Shown: piece by piece, positions 10,712 to 22,254 of the stretch | How the letters are laid out: each line of letters begins with the position of its first letter | Numbering within the stretch: the stretch's first letter is position 1 | Assembly (NCBI GenBank): GCA_021234535.1 | Contig: CM037830.1 | Coordinates: 13,571,116 to 13,635,115 of the forward strand | Direction: 5' to 3' | Source: Stichopus chloronotus | Lineage: Eukaryota; Echinodermata; Holothuroidea; Aspidochirotida; Stichopodidae | Length of the DNA stretch: 64,000 bases | The notes under the pieces: generated by a model | The model's database searches: none | Seen by the model: the letters and a program-made list of their open reading frames with translations, nothing else | What the model was told of the DNA's origin: nothing | Made by a program: the position numbers and the translations under genes

Positions 10712-11948
10712 CTAAAGAGGCTCATTGAGTTGTTTCGTGAAATTCACTAACTTTTCGAAACCTATAAAATTTCCTTAACATACTAATGACAAATGGCTAA
10801 ACTAACAAAATCCCTAGGTTACCGCCCGCGAGACCGAAGGTCCCGCGAGAAAAAATTTCCAGTTTCATTCAAGGATATCCCATTCGTTATAGAAAATATT
10901 AAAGTTAAATGTAGTAACGTCGGCCCTTTTAAGTTTTTATTGGGACGATTGCGCTACCAGTCTCTGACAAAGTATGTTAATGACAAGGGAGGAGATAACT
11001 TAGTCAACTTGCACTATTTTGTGCAAAGTTTGGTCAGCTTCAATGGTTATCATTTTTGTTTCTGAAATATATTTCCAGAAAAGAAAGATGATGGTTTCAC
11101 TTTTTTCATGTGACCTTGAGAGGGATGGAAGCTTATGGCCCCAATTGGTGACCTTGAAATAAGAATCGAAACATGTTATGTTGTTACCTGTTGAATTATT
11201 TTTTTAATGATTTTTTATTATTATTATTTTCTTGTCGTCTTATAACTTCCTTTTTGGTCTTACTGTTTTTCCAGCCGTCCCCGAAGAATGTAATATATTC
11301 ACCACGGCGTCCCATAAGTTCATTTCAAAAGGTCCCTTTAGTTCACTTGTGAGATCCATAAATGAATAAACAAAAGAAAACATACATTTCAAGAGTTCAT
11401 ACGATCATGTTGATGTCCTATAATTTCAAATGGGTGTAACAAAAGTTAAGTAAATGTCCTATAAGGTCAGCCTAAAAGGAGGTGTCATAAGTTAAAAAAA
11501 AGTCGTATAAAATTAAACGTTCATATCTCTAGTGGAAACCCATATATATCGGTCTCGCGGACCTTATTTCAATTTCGGTCACGCGGACCTTATTGAGCGT
11601 ACGATCACACGTTGCAGCTACAGTTTCGCCCATATGCTTCAATGCAATGCCGGTCTCGCGGGAAACCCCCATTCCCAATGTTTCATACCCGAAGGAAGAC
11701 TAATAAAGTGAGCAATTAACGATTCAATTTGTGCTTCGAAAATTCGTGACCAGACACTTTCTCATGTTAGCACTTAAGCATATTCATATATGTGCATCCA
11801 GTACAATTAAAGGTCAAGAATTCACAAAGGTTTTATAACTACTAGGTGTGAAACTCGAACAATTATGTTAATCATAAGTATTTTCATGGGTTTATACCCT
11901 TCAAAATCATCACAAACTTATTGTTATCAACTCAATGAGCCCCTTTAA
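10712..11948. mobile_element. MITE-family element carrying a nested insertion
   Basis: The outer ends are inverted repeats: AGAGGCTCATTGAGTTG at 10716-10732 and the complement CAACTCAATGAGCCCCT at 11928-11944. The inner ~70 bp on the left and ~270 bp on the right match the compact 376-bp copy at 37634-38009 across nearly its whole length. The two copies are therefore one family, and the extra ~850 bp here is a later insertion. The left flank reads CTAA and the right TTAA, against TTAA/TTAA at the other copy, suggesting a TTAA target with one decayed side. TTAA targets are typical of piggyBac-type elements. That assignment is inference because no transposase is present. Confidence 0.85.
10817..11667. 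mobile_element. Nested element with GC-rich inverted ends
   Basis: This block is absent from the sister MITE at 37634. Its ends are inverted: GGTTACCGCCCGCGAGACC at 10817-10835 and the reverse complement of GGTTTCCCGCGAGACC at 11652-11667, allowing a 3-base gap. Further copies of the motif lie just inside: AAGGTCCCGCGAG near 10837, and GGTCTCGCGGACCTT and GGTCACGCGGACCTT near 11551-11591. Such repeated subterminal motifs resemble transposase-binding sites. A 90-codon open frame starting at 10793 runs across the boundary and is not a convincing gene. The exact target duplication is unclear. Confidence 0.7.
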
Positions 11949-12090
11949 AGGAGAGTGTGCTGTTTGAAGGAGCAAAAATAGCCTTCATTGTCTATTCTCC
12001 ATCTTTCTCTTCCATTCGATACCAATCTGGAAAATACCATCTACGATATGTTTGTAATTATAACGATTATTTGAATTCCTGCAAACGCAG

Positions 12091-12571
12091 GTGACGGGTT
12101 TTAATGTATTTATATGCAATACATTTCACATGAGCTCCAACAGTTTTGAAGATCTTCAAGTTCGAAAATGGTATAAAAACCAGAGATCAGTTGATTGCAG
12201 ATGGATTCTGATAGCCATAAACCAGAATGGTTTTCATTGGATTCTCTTAGCGGCAAATTTAGAAACCAAAACCTTATACTCTCTAGATCCACTCAAGGAC
12301 TGCACTTCCAGTGACGACATAAAACGTTTTACTAGGTTTACAGAAAATAGATCTCTATTAGAAGGAAGTCCTCTCAGATGCCATAAATGGACAGTTAAGA
12401 CGACCTCGGGAATCAACTTTTCAACAAACAGGCAACGACTGTGGGTTGTATGTACTTCTTTATGCAAATTCTTTAATATTTGGAGAAAGGATAGAATCCT
12501 TCGTTGATGTTCCAGCGAAACGGACCATCATTTACAGCACTCTACATGGCTTCGATATGTGCAGACCATAG
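12091..12571 (+). pseudogene. Ulp1/SENP-type cysteine protease domain, frameshifted
   Basis: The sequence encodes a C48-family (SUMO/NEDD8-type) protease core. The first frame (12091-12430) has the family's VRKW block (residues 24-27), then GFHWILL with the likely catalytic His49. Asp66 sits in LYSLDPL. The 17-residue His-Asp spacing matches yeast Ulp1 (His514, Asp531). The catalytic block QTGNDCGLYVLLYANSL follows only after a +1 frame change near 12420. The second frame then runs to a stop at 12569-12571. All three catalytic residues plus the oxyanion Gln are thus present, but not in one frame. A good acceptor (TTGAATTCCTGCAAACGCAG) sits at 12071-12090, so this may be the last exon of a gene. 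No upstream exon was found before the MITE. Ulp1 domains are also carried by several transposon families, so it may be transposon-derived. A sequencing error at the frame break cannot be excluded. Confidence 0.8.
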
Positions 12572-15500
12572 AAGTACTACTACAAACAGAAAACTATATA
12601 AATTATAATGCAAATTTGACGGACGTTATAGCCTATAAAGAAAATAAGTAAATCGAGTCAAACTGGAGTCAAATAGAAAAAAAATATTTAGCAATAAGTA
12701 CATTTTATATCAATACGAGTATATTTTAATCAGTTCCTTTTTGGGATTGAACTTCAGTAGGTATCGACTGTGAGAGATTGACCAACAATATTCTTTGACC
12801 AAAGATGATCAACGAGATTGATTGTGTCACTGGACTGGTGAAATGTCATTATTTTTTTTTACTTTACATCTTACTTCACATTTGAGCTTGACAAGTTGAG
12901 CAGTATTCACAGACGAAACGACTTACAATATACTTGCTTGTTATAATGCATCAACATGCAGCTGCGTTGAAACTGTAACTTGATCGTGCATCTATGGAAT
13001 GCTTATACTTTATTTGCGACACGAACATTTAAGAAAATATAGAATCGCATTTCATTCATGATTCATCACAAAGTTTTGATGATATTGGTATCAAAGAGGG
13101 CGCAGTAATGTTTTTTTTTTCTGTAGGATTTAACCCGAAACAAGATGGAAATATTCAACGATAGAATGACACGATTCAGCGTATTTCTCCCTATGTGGAG
13201 CTACCATGAATGAGAATCGTACTGATTATCCATTTTTATGGATTTTACGTCATATCAAAAAATAACTTTTACGCATCTAGGCTACCTTATATATTCATAC
13301 ACGAATCATCAGAATCATTAACCTGATGATATTGATCTTCCATTTTTCATGATATCATTTTTCAAAGACCTGGTAATTCGACCTGGATTTCACAAGAAAT
13401 AGTGACTGCAAGGTGAATCGCACCAGGCGTGGTTAACCTCTAAGACGTCAAATTTCCATGAAGGCTTATTTGCATTTCAATGCATATGCGATGGTCACAA
13501 CTTCATCATAAGATGCGTCGCTATCTCTGTAAGATGTTCAAAATCTATCTAGTCGAATTGCGTGAGTAGAGTTATCTTAGTGGTCCGGTAGCAGAGACAG
13601 TATGCATTCTTTCGTTTGTATACTTGAAGTGATTGTCATTATATACGTCATTGCAACTTATAAAGACCAAACAAACTCACATGGAGACCCGAACCGATGT
13701 AGCAACTTAATGGAGAAGCATTACAGGGAAGGAAAATATATTTATAATCAACATTTCTTCAATACCAAAGCAAAGGCATACTAATATCACTTGTATAAGC
13801 ACGGACTACTCCCATATTCGTACTATACTGACGGATTTTGGAAGAATCAATCCAGCAGATGTTATCTCCGACCATAATTGGGAGATAATATGGACTACGA
13901 ACAGAAATATACGGTGAGTGTAGGGTGGGAGAAATATTACTTCAGCGTAAACATTTGGCTGTCATTCTTACTATGGTTGGACAAGACTGCAACATCTGTG
14001 CTATGTGTAGGTGCACACCTACAAAATTTAGAGTGAAAACATGTTGTACAGAATGGAAATGATATTCAAACAAATGAAAACGTGATGAAATGACCAGCAT
14101 ATCTGGAGTCCTGAAATAGAAGACATGACAAGACTGTTCCAATGACTCAGTACGGAAGGTACCGTAAAGTTAACAAGTCGAACAGTTCTGTAAAAATAGA
14201 ATATTAACTTCTTTCAACATAATTAATGGCTGACATATAATTTGAGCCGCATAAAACATTTTTGTAACATGGTAAATTATAAAATAATGTTGTTTTTTTT
14301 TTTCAAAATGTAAAAACTAGCTGTATGCAGTCCCTTCTTCGATTATATTAACATATCACTAACAATTCAACAGGCTAATATAGCGACGATGGACTTAATC
14401 CAGTGTATAAAGTGAAGTGTATTCCTGATCATATCGTTTTAAGGGGGAACACACTCAAGTATAGTTGCAGTAGATTCAAATGAACAATTTGCATTTTGAG
14501 TCTCAAAATCACAGTAAAAGCACACATCACGAACAGTGTGCCTTTTTCCTTTCATTCTTGTAGTTTGATGATGTGTTATCCAAGTTATTTAGAAACCCCA
14601 GGTTTACCATAATCTACATTCTTAAACGTTTCATGCATTTTTCTGAAGTTCATTGACCTCCTTCACACTGCAACTGATAAACATATTAATAAACACTTTT
14701 GGTCAGTGTACATCAATATTTTGTACAGGGACCTATATATCAATTACAAGGTGAGAGTGAGTGAATGAAAGGGGGTTAATTAAGTTCCCGTAATACCAAG
14801 TTTAACTGATATTTTCCTTGTTCAATTGCTTCCATTACAATACACATACAATTTTGTGGTTACATTCTCAACCACCCTCTCCCATTCTGTTATATAGTAA
14901 CCCATTCAAAGAAGAAATTACGCTGTAGATGTTTACCTTGTCTTTTCACAGCTTTTCCATTTATTCATTGACGTCTGTTACAAGTCAGATATCATCACAA
15001 TGCCGTACATAGAAGGTAAGCTGAAGGCGGTTCTTTGAGCTTCATTGTTTAGTATTGATGACAAAATTTGCAAACTATGAACTCAACACATTATAGTCCA
15101 CGGGACATCATGGGAGTCATCTGTGGTAGGTGTGGGAGAGGACGGTACCAGGGGACATGTGCACTACATTTCGACAAGGGGGGTGGGGGCAATCAAATGC
15201 TCCCTCACATTTCGTAGAGAAATATTGTAGCTTTTTGGAATGGGGAGGGGCGCATTGTAACAAATTCCGGCCCACATTTTGAACGACTCATGTAGGAGCT
15301 AGGCTATAAACGTTGATATGGAATCTCTGGGACAAATTTAGGTGTTCATGTTTTTAACGTTAGACTCCCAGTATTTCGTACAACATATTATCTTAATGTA
15401 CAAAACAAGGTTATGCGTTGACTGATTTACCTTGCTAATCCAGACTATTATCAAGTTACGAGCTATACATCCATTGATTGTGAACTTGTTCCTTTCGAAA

Positions 15501-17287
15501 CAGCTCGAAATAAAGTGAAAGTTGCCCCTGTCCCCCCCCCCCCCCCCCCATTGCCAAATGATAGTGAGACTGCCATTAGACAGTAGATGCATGACACTAA
15601 GATGTTTTTGCTCGCGATGACCTTAAGCGAGCGGCCGCGAACGCGATCTAATGCTAGGTGGAAACATTGTAGATAAAAGCAATCCAATTTTTTACAAACT
15701 ATTTTTCGTATATTTAGGTTTCCCTTGTTAAATGAGAAATCGCAGATATGAGATCCCCTTTTCCAGCCGTCTGGTTATACGTAGCTTAGGACGGCCGGTA
15801 AATGGAATTATCGTCCATCAGTGGGAGGTTAGTACCCCAACAATTTTCTTGTGCGCCCTATGCCAACAGATGGGACGCTCCGCTTAGATAGTCCTGCCGA
15901 ACGTGCCCTCAGGAAAACTCCCCAGTTGAAAACCATGACATGTCCTTTCATATACCTATGACAATGTGCTCCCCAAATCACTACACCCTGTCGGCTCCCC
16001 TGGTAATAATTAATTTGATGTCTAGTCTCAAAATAAATGAACGGTGAAATGTCTGAACAGTATTGCACGTTTAATACCATTCAAAGATACATAAATGCTA
16101 CCTTCCAAAGCTCACTGACAATTTTACAAACAACTCAGAGCTTTCAGGTTTTCTCTTTTGTTTACACAGACCGCAGGGGGAAACCTAAGGAGGCCCCTGT
16201 CCAATGTGCCTAATGCAATCATGTGCACAGCCCCCTGTGATATGATTATCACTTTAGGTATTTTATTTTATCTCTAGTTGTTAAGGAGAATCTTGGTAAG
16301 CAATGTTATTTTGGGTTATTGCCGATATCATAAAATGTGAATGGCTACGGTTTAAAGTTCTACGTGCTCCTCCCCCCCCCCCCATCTTTTAGGGCTTATT
16401 CCCTATCCCGTTATCGACATGCTTGCAACTGGATACACCTGGATGTGAAAGCAATATCGTGTCAATTTGCTTTAAATGACTGACGATGTTTTCTTAGACC
16501 TAATTGATAATACAATGAAAATTTACCCGTTATTTCTTTAATCCAAAACAGTTGTGTGTTTGGAGCAATTTTCATCACTTTCTATTTTCCGTTTATTACT
16601 AGTTTGTCGTCACATTAAACTAGAGAGTCAAATGACTTTGTGATTCTTTGCCAGTATCTCGTTTTTCCATACACACAAAAACACTTTAAACAAAAGCAAC
16701 CAATTGAGAAAGGAAGAGATTTACTCAGCCTTCATGAAAATTGTGGTCATGAAGGATGGCGTACCATATATCTCTTCATCAAGGTAGTTCACAAGTTGAT
16801 AGAAAGTTCCTGACACGAACTTGTGGTTTAAACATCTGACATTGTGCAAGACAACAAAGACAACCAGATTCCCAAGGGAGTGTTTATCGTGACTAAAATA
16901 AAGTACTTGTAAACCTTGGCAGGAAATTTCTGGCAACTAAAAAATTCACTGATTATTTGTAAAAGGTGATGAATCAAAAGAGCTATGTTAAGTGATTGTT
17001 TGGAAAGGGTGCTATTTTGCAGCAATATTTGCTATTAAAAATTAAAAAAGTTTTCAATATGAAAAAATATGCATTATTTTCTTAAGATGAGTGACATTTA
17101 CCTATGCATATGCCCACACATACATTCAGGACATGTAGAACTTTCAAAGTATCACAAGTTGGGCTTATGAATCCAGGACAGAACTTTGGAATTATAGAAG
17201 TAATTCATTTCATGTCACATTACAGTGATGACACGTCTCCCATTGGGCAATACGGATAGATGTCATGTAATCATCAAGTGATAGCAG
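12572..17287. other. Long stretch without recognised gene
   Basis: No domain-bearing open frame or RNA gene is recognised. Homopolymer tracts occur at about 12850, 13110, 14293, 15531-15549 (19 C) and 16374-16383. The segment at 15829-16080 (minus frame) has no known domain. Scattered text such as CCGCTTAGATAGTCC near 15880 resembles position ~30 and may mark a dispersed repeat. Confidence 0.5.
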
Positions 17288-18040
17288 TGTTGGAAGTTCC
17301 AGCTATATTCAGTTGCTGAGATATCTTACTTAATTAACTTCTGGTGACCTCAAATGACCTTTAACCTCCATGAAGCCAAATAGGGATCATCTTCTCTTAA
17401 AGGACTACCAACACACCAACTTTGAAGTTCAAGCACCTTTCCCTCCGTGAGAAACTGCCTTACAAGGTTTTCAAACTATGTCGTCTATTAACCTCACATG
17501 ACCTTTCACCTCCATAGAAAATTAAAGACATCATCTATTTATTGGCATCTACCAATGATAAGAGTTTTAAAGTTTCAGCAATATTCAGTTGTTGATATAT
17601 ATTCCTGAATAGGTTTTCATACTTTAAGCGCTGGTCACCTTCAAATGACCGTTGACCTCCATGAAAAACAATAGGGATCATCTACTCACAGTGAACAACC
17701 AACACACTAACTTTGAAGTTCGAGCACCTTTCAATTCTTGAGATAACGCGTGTAAAAACTTTTCAGACTATGTCCTCTATTGACCACACTTGACCTTTGA
17801 CCTCCATAAAAAAATTGCTTCACATCGTCTATTCATCAAGTGCTACCAATGATAAGAGTTTGAAGTTCCAGCAACATTTGGTTGCTGAGATATCTCCCTT
17901 AATAGTTTTTCATACTTTAAGCTCTGGTGACCTCAAATTACCTTAGACCTCCGTGAAAAACAATAAGAATCATTTACCCAAAACGGACTACCGACAACCA
18001 ACTTTGAAGTTCAAGCACCATTCCCTTCTTGCGATATCGT
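17288..18040. repeat. ~280-bp tandem repeat rich in TGACCT motifs
   Basis: The landmark AG(C/T)TTCCAGC...TTCAGTTG(C/T)TGA recurs at 17301, 17577 and 17870, with diverged units between. Each unit has two similar halves centred on a 'tgacct(t/c)..acctccat(g/a)aa' block, so the underlying monomer is near 140 bp. Half-sites TGACCT occur repeatedly, including a perfect TGACCT-T-TGACCT at 17791-17803. It appears to be an old tandem repeat or part of a decayed element. Confidence 0.82.
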
Positions 18041-19265
18041 GTTTACAAGCTAGGGCGTCATGTACACACACACATACCTTAGACACATACATACACATAC
18101 GCCATCAATATCGCATAGATTCCTATGCGATGGTTCTTGATTCCTTCGGCAAGAAATAAAAAAACACTTAACCTGAACCAATTTTCAGAGGAAGTGGGAA
18201 GAATTGTCACAATTAATCACAAACACCTCACGCGACGATCAAGATTGCACACCGTTTATAGGCCTCCGTACTTGTCGCGAAATGAACGCACGCTTACGGT
18301 AACAAATTTTGTGACCGCTTACTTCAGCATGCTAATTTACAACAGTCATTTTCCAAATGTGCGGCTGAAAGCGCGGCTCACTTGACTCTGGTACACATGC
18401 ACTCTAGTATTAAGGCCTATGTACAGCCGTTTACTGTACTGTAGTAGCTAGCATAGATGTGTAAAACTTCGCGCATCTAACGTAAAAACCATGGAATTTC
18501 TAGCTACTTTAAATTCAAAATCCCGGTAAATCAGCCTTGCTTTATGAAGTCTGAAGTTCCATGTTACTAGTAATTTGACCTAATCTGGGAGGAAATGTAC
18601 CTCGACATCTGTTATTATAACTCCTGCTTGAGTTAACCTCACTAACGTTAGCATGACAATCATTACACGTATAGAGCCCTTTTAAGCAAATCTTGAGCGT
18701 AAACCTACAGCAAAAACATGTGAACAAGCTAACAGTAACAACAAAAATGGTCTGGAAAAATTCCATTGAAGAGGCAAAATCATGATTTAAAAATTTGTAA
18801 GATTAGGTCGAAACTGCCTGGGAATAGGATGCTCCGGCCTAGGCAAGTCTACCTCTCCTTATCCTAATTACTATGCAAATGCAGTACTGGACAGTTGACT
18901 AACCAGACAAGGGCGATTTAATAAACAGCGCTCAGCTTGTTTTAGTTGTTCGAGGCATGGTGATCAAAAATTTGTGAAGCTACTTAGGCCTTTGCTTTTT
19001 ATGGCTTTTTTTTAAGGGGTGCGTGAAGTTTGACAGTGCGCGAGGCTTGTTGGATGTACCATACATTTGGCATATCAACTTTGAAGGAACCTTAGTCAAT
19101 CATGATTGGACGCAAAACAAAAGAGTAGATACAGTATTAGCAAGTACGTGGAATGACACATACCCTAAATAGAAAGACACACTCTAGCTACAATATTATA
19201 CCTTCTGAAACTGTAACGTCATTAATCCAACCCATTTTGTTGAAAGCAGAGGGACATAATTCCTT
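18041..19265. other. Unassigned stretch
   Basis: A short CA/ACAT-rich tract is at about 18062-18100. No gene, RNA or named repeat is recognised in the rest. Confidence 0.5.
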
Positions 19266-19438
<173 letters not shown>

Positions 19439-19680
19439 AAGATTGGAGAGGTCCATATACTAATAATAAAACTGAAAATAGCGATGACTTTGAAATTCAT
19501 GATGAATCAAGTATATTACGCCAATATTTCGTAAGAACACACCTTACATCGTCAAGGCGAAATAGCAAACTGATGATACAAGTCAGTACATTACAAAAAC
19601 AGCTTTAACAGAAGTAAGTGAGTAATACCAGCTCAAAATAGCTGAAGATTAAAACTCTGGACGTTTCTATTCAGAGTAGG

Positions 19681-20340
19681 TTATAAGTCCTTAATGAAAA
19701 GAGACTCCATGATCTTGCGTCTACACCAGGCATTCTCTTCATGGAGAACTTTAATATCACCTGGGTTTGGGAGTTGATGGGACGCCGTTTTACAGTGATC
19801 GTGTATGGAACTGAATTCTTTGAAGTAGTCAGCATTTACATGTTTTTTAAATCTATCACAAAGCCTGAGTTTGGACTCCCCAATATAATTATCTTTACAA
19901 GTTTTGTCTCCACAAGGAATATGATAAATACAACCACTGCTTTTAAGATCAAGAATTTTGTCTTTAACCTTGAAAAATGAGCCAGTCTTAGAACATCTGA
20001 AAGAGATCTGTAGTTCTGCCATTAGAGCAACGTTTGAAAGACTTAGAGATAGATCTAGCAATTTGATTAGATATATTACCACAGTATGGTAACTTCAGAT
20101 AGAATTTAGGTAAGACTTTATTCTCGTCCACAGTGCAGGGGACAGGGCCCATTAGTAATCTAGATCTTAAATTACAGGTATATCTCTCAAAGCTCTTGAT
20201 GAGTTTAAGAGGATAAGAGTTAAGAAGAAGGCAATTACGAATATGACGAAGTTCCTTATGGAAAAGTGCATTCGGTAGAGCAAATACGTCTAGCTGTACA
20301 ATGAAGTGCTCTGATAACACTGGTTTTGTACTTATTAGGG
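19681..20340 (-). mobile_element. Penelope-like element remnant with GIY-YIG domain
   Basis: Read on the minus strand, the element starts near 20340 with KYKTSVIRAL. It continues with FHKELRHIRNCLLLNSYPL and a LPYCGNISNQIARSIS block, then a GIY-YIG endonuclease domain: GCIYHIPCG, C..NYIGES, LRLCDRFKKHV and a distal histidine/glutamate region, ending with a stop near 19681. This order (linker, then GIY-YIG at the C terminus) is characteristic of Penelope-like retroelements. The reading is broken by a frame change near 20030, between two overlapping open frames (19988-20320 and 19681-20082). The reverse transcriptase is missing, so the copy is 5' truncated and inactive. The GIY-YIG nuclease would nick target DNA in a live element. 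Confidence 0.88.
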
Positions 20341-20344
20341 GTCC

Positions 20345-20392
20345 AGGAAATTTCTGAAGTTACCATACTGTGGTAATATATCTATATAATAT
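20345..20392 (+). mobile_element. Inverted fragment of the same Penelope-like element
   Basis: TCTGAAGTTACCATACTGTG and the following GTAATATATCT match, in opposite orientation, the LPYCGNIS segment of the adjacent element at about 20067-20106. Read on the + strand it again encodes KLPYCGNIS. The piece abuts the 5' side of the truncated element, giving an inverted-repeat junction. Confidence 0.8.
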
Positions 20393-21249
20393 ATATATAC
20401 ATACATACGTAATACATAATGGTTTTCCTCAGTTAATTGAGAAATTACTACTGCAATTGCAAAACTACAGTTGAATAATTGAATTGAACGATAATTGGAT
20501 TCCCGTTATTGAATACAACAAATGACAGCATAATACAAATGCCCTTTCTATCTAATGATTTTCAATTTTCCAACAGTTTATTTGAAGATGAACAACTAAA
20601 GTGAAGTGACATAAAAATGACGAACATGCGTTGCCATGTTTGCATAGACCTTACCTTTTTTGTGGAGGGGGGGGGGGGGATGAAGCAATTGAGAACTCGT
20701 AGACATCACATTCATATGTTCAGGCTTAGTGCATGCAGCATAAAAGACGCAAGAAGCGACATTTCCGGTCATTGTGTGTAAGCGTGTGTGTGTGTATTGC
20801 AGCTGGTGGGTGGGGATGAAAAGTCAAACTTTTCATCGCGTTCTCGTTTAAAATAGTGGCGCTTCTCTCAAATGGTTCCTTGACTTCCTTCGTATAGTGA
20901 CTCTTACCAGTCTTATCAGCACAGTTTTTTTTTTCCTTTTTTTTTTTGCTGTTCTTTCGTTTGCAAATTAATAAATCCAAAACAGTGAATATGGAAAATT
21001 TATATAATTCATTTGATATCATAATTTCACAAAACAGCTCGTAACCAAAATAAAAATCATTCTACATTCTTCAATGTGAACCCAACGTAAAGGATGGTTA
21101 ATGAATAGAATGAACATATGCACATGAACATAGAAAATGAAGAACCTTTCCATAAACTTTCGAAAATGGGAGCAGAAAATATAGAGAACAATTCCGTCAC
21201 ATAGAAAAAATCCTTCAACGAAAAGTATCAGTTAAATAAAGTTTGAAAT
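20393..21249. other. Unassigned stretch with homopolymers
   Basis: Contains a TA-rich tract (about 20383-20402), a poly-G run (about 20667-20679), a TG run (20782-20795) and poly-T tracts (about 20925-20948). The last could be the tail side of the minus-strand LINE, but I cannot align the intervening 300 bp. Confidence 0.5.
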
Positions 21250-21960
21250 ACACTGAATGCTTCTTCGCAATCGTTAACCGAAAGATCTCTTACTGTTTTC
21301 TAAATATGCTTGTCGACTCCGAAATAAAACGTGGATGTATGTAAAAATTCATCAGGGAGTGGTATACTTTGATTAATATTTTTCACGAAAGTATGATATC
21401 TGATATTAAAAAATCAGATAATTATAAGGATGTTTTAATAAAATTTTGTAAACCAAGAAAAAAGTTTCGTTAAGTAAAGAAAAATTGTCTGCCTAACATT
21501 TTCTCTTAAATATCCAGAATAAACTCAGAAGTAACTGCGTAATCCCAACATAAATAATCATCAATTTCTTCGTGATTCCCACAAAACGTACAAGAAGGAT
21601 TGTCTTTTAAGGTCATGCGGTAGACATGGAATTAGTACCTAAGATCTTAAGTAAAATCTAAACTGGACGTATTAAACTATACTTTCACGTACAGAGGTAC
21701 ATGGAATTCTAACAAAATAATGAACCTCTCCTACAGCCAAAATTCAATGAGTCTACAACCAAAGGGCCTAATATGGACCAAACAAGTTTATAGAAACTGA
21801 CTGAAAGACCGTCACAATCAGGAAATAAATCATTTACCAAGAACAGGACAGCCTGAAGACATTCTTTAGGTGTAAGTTAACAATCACAAGAAACAATATT
21901 GACATGCGGACCTTGTTCAGGTAATCATTTTTCTTCATCCTCTTTTATTCAGTATGAGTA
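21250..21960 (-). mobile_element. LINE 3' end, copy 2
   Basis: Translated on the minus strand, this region shows CTFCGNHEEIDDYLCWDY and then SEFILDI, followed by a YKILLKHPYNYLI block. These correspond to CNLCG...EHLFWEC, SNFILDV and ELLPKHPLNFLIL in the LINE at 9733-9910. Several stops and frame changes make it inactive. Only the C-terminal part is recognised. Confidence 0.78.
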
Positions 21961-22254
21961 TTGTATATGGTACAGTAAAGAAAATCGAAATTATTTACAA
22001 AATATCTGCACATCAGTAATTCTGAAATGATGAACTCTCATAAATATTAGAGGCGCATTCCCCAAATTTTCCTACTAGATTAAATTATAAGCTTTCAGTC
22101 TTTTAACATACTTTATTTTTAAAGGACATAAGGTGTTAAATTTCATACAATTTTCATCGCAAAATTTTCAACTTGTATGGCAAATTTGAATTTGTATAAA
22201 ATTCATTTACGTTGAGCAGTTGAAAATTCAATTTCTTGTCAAACAAGTAATATT

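Noticed and set aside
10793..11065. 90-codon frame at the MITE/nested element boundary
   Set aside because: It begins in the outer element and ends in the inner one, so it cannot be an ancestral gene of either.
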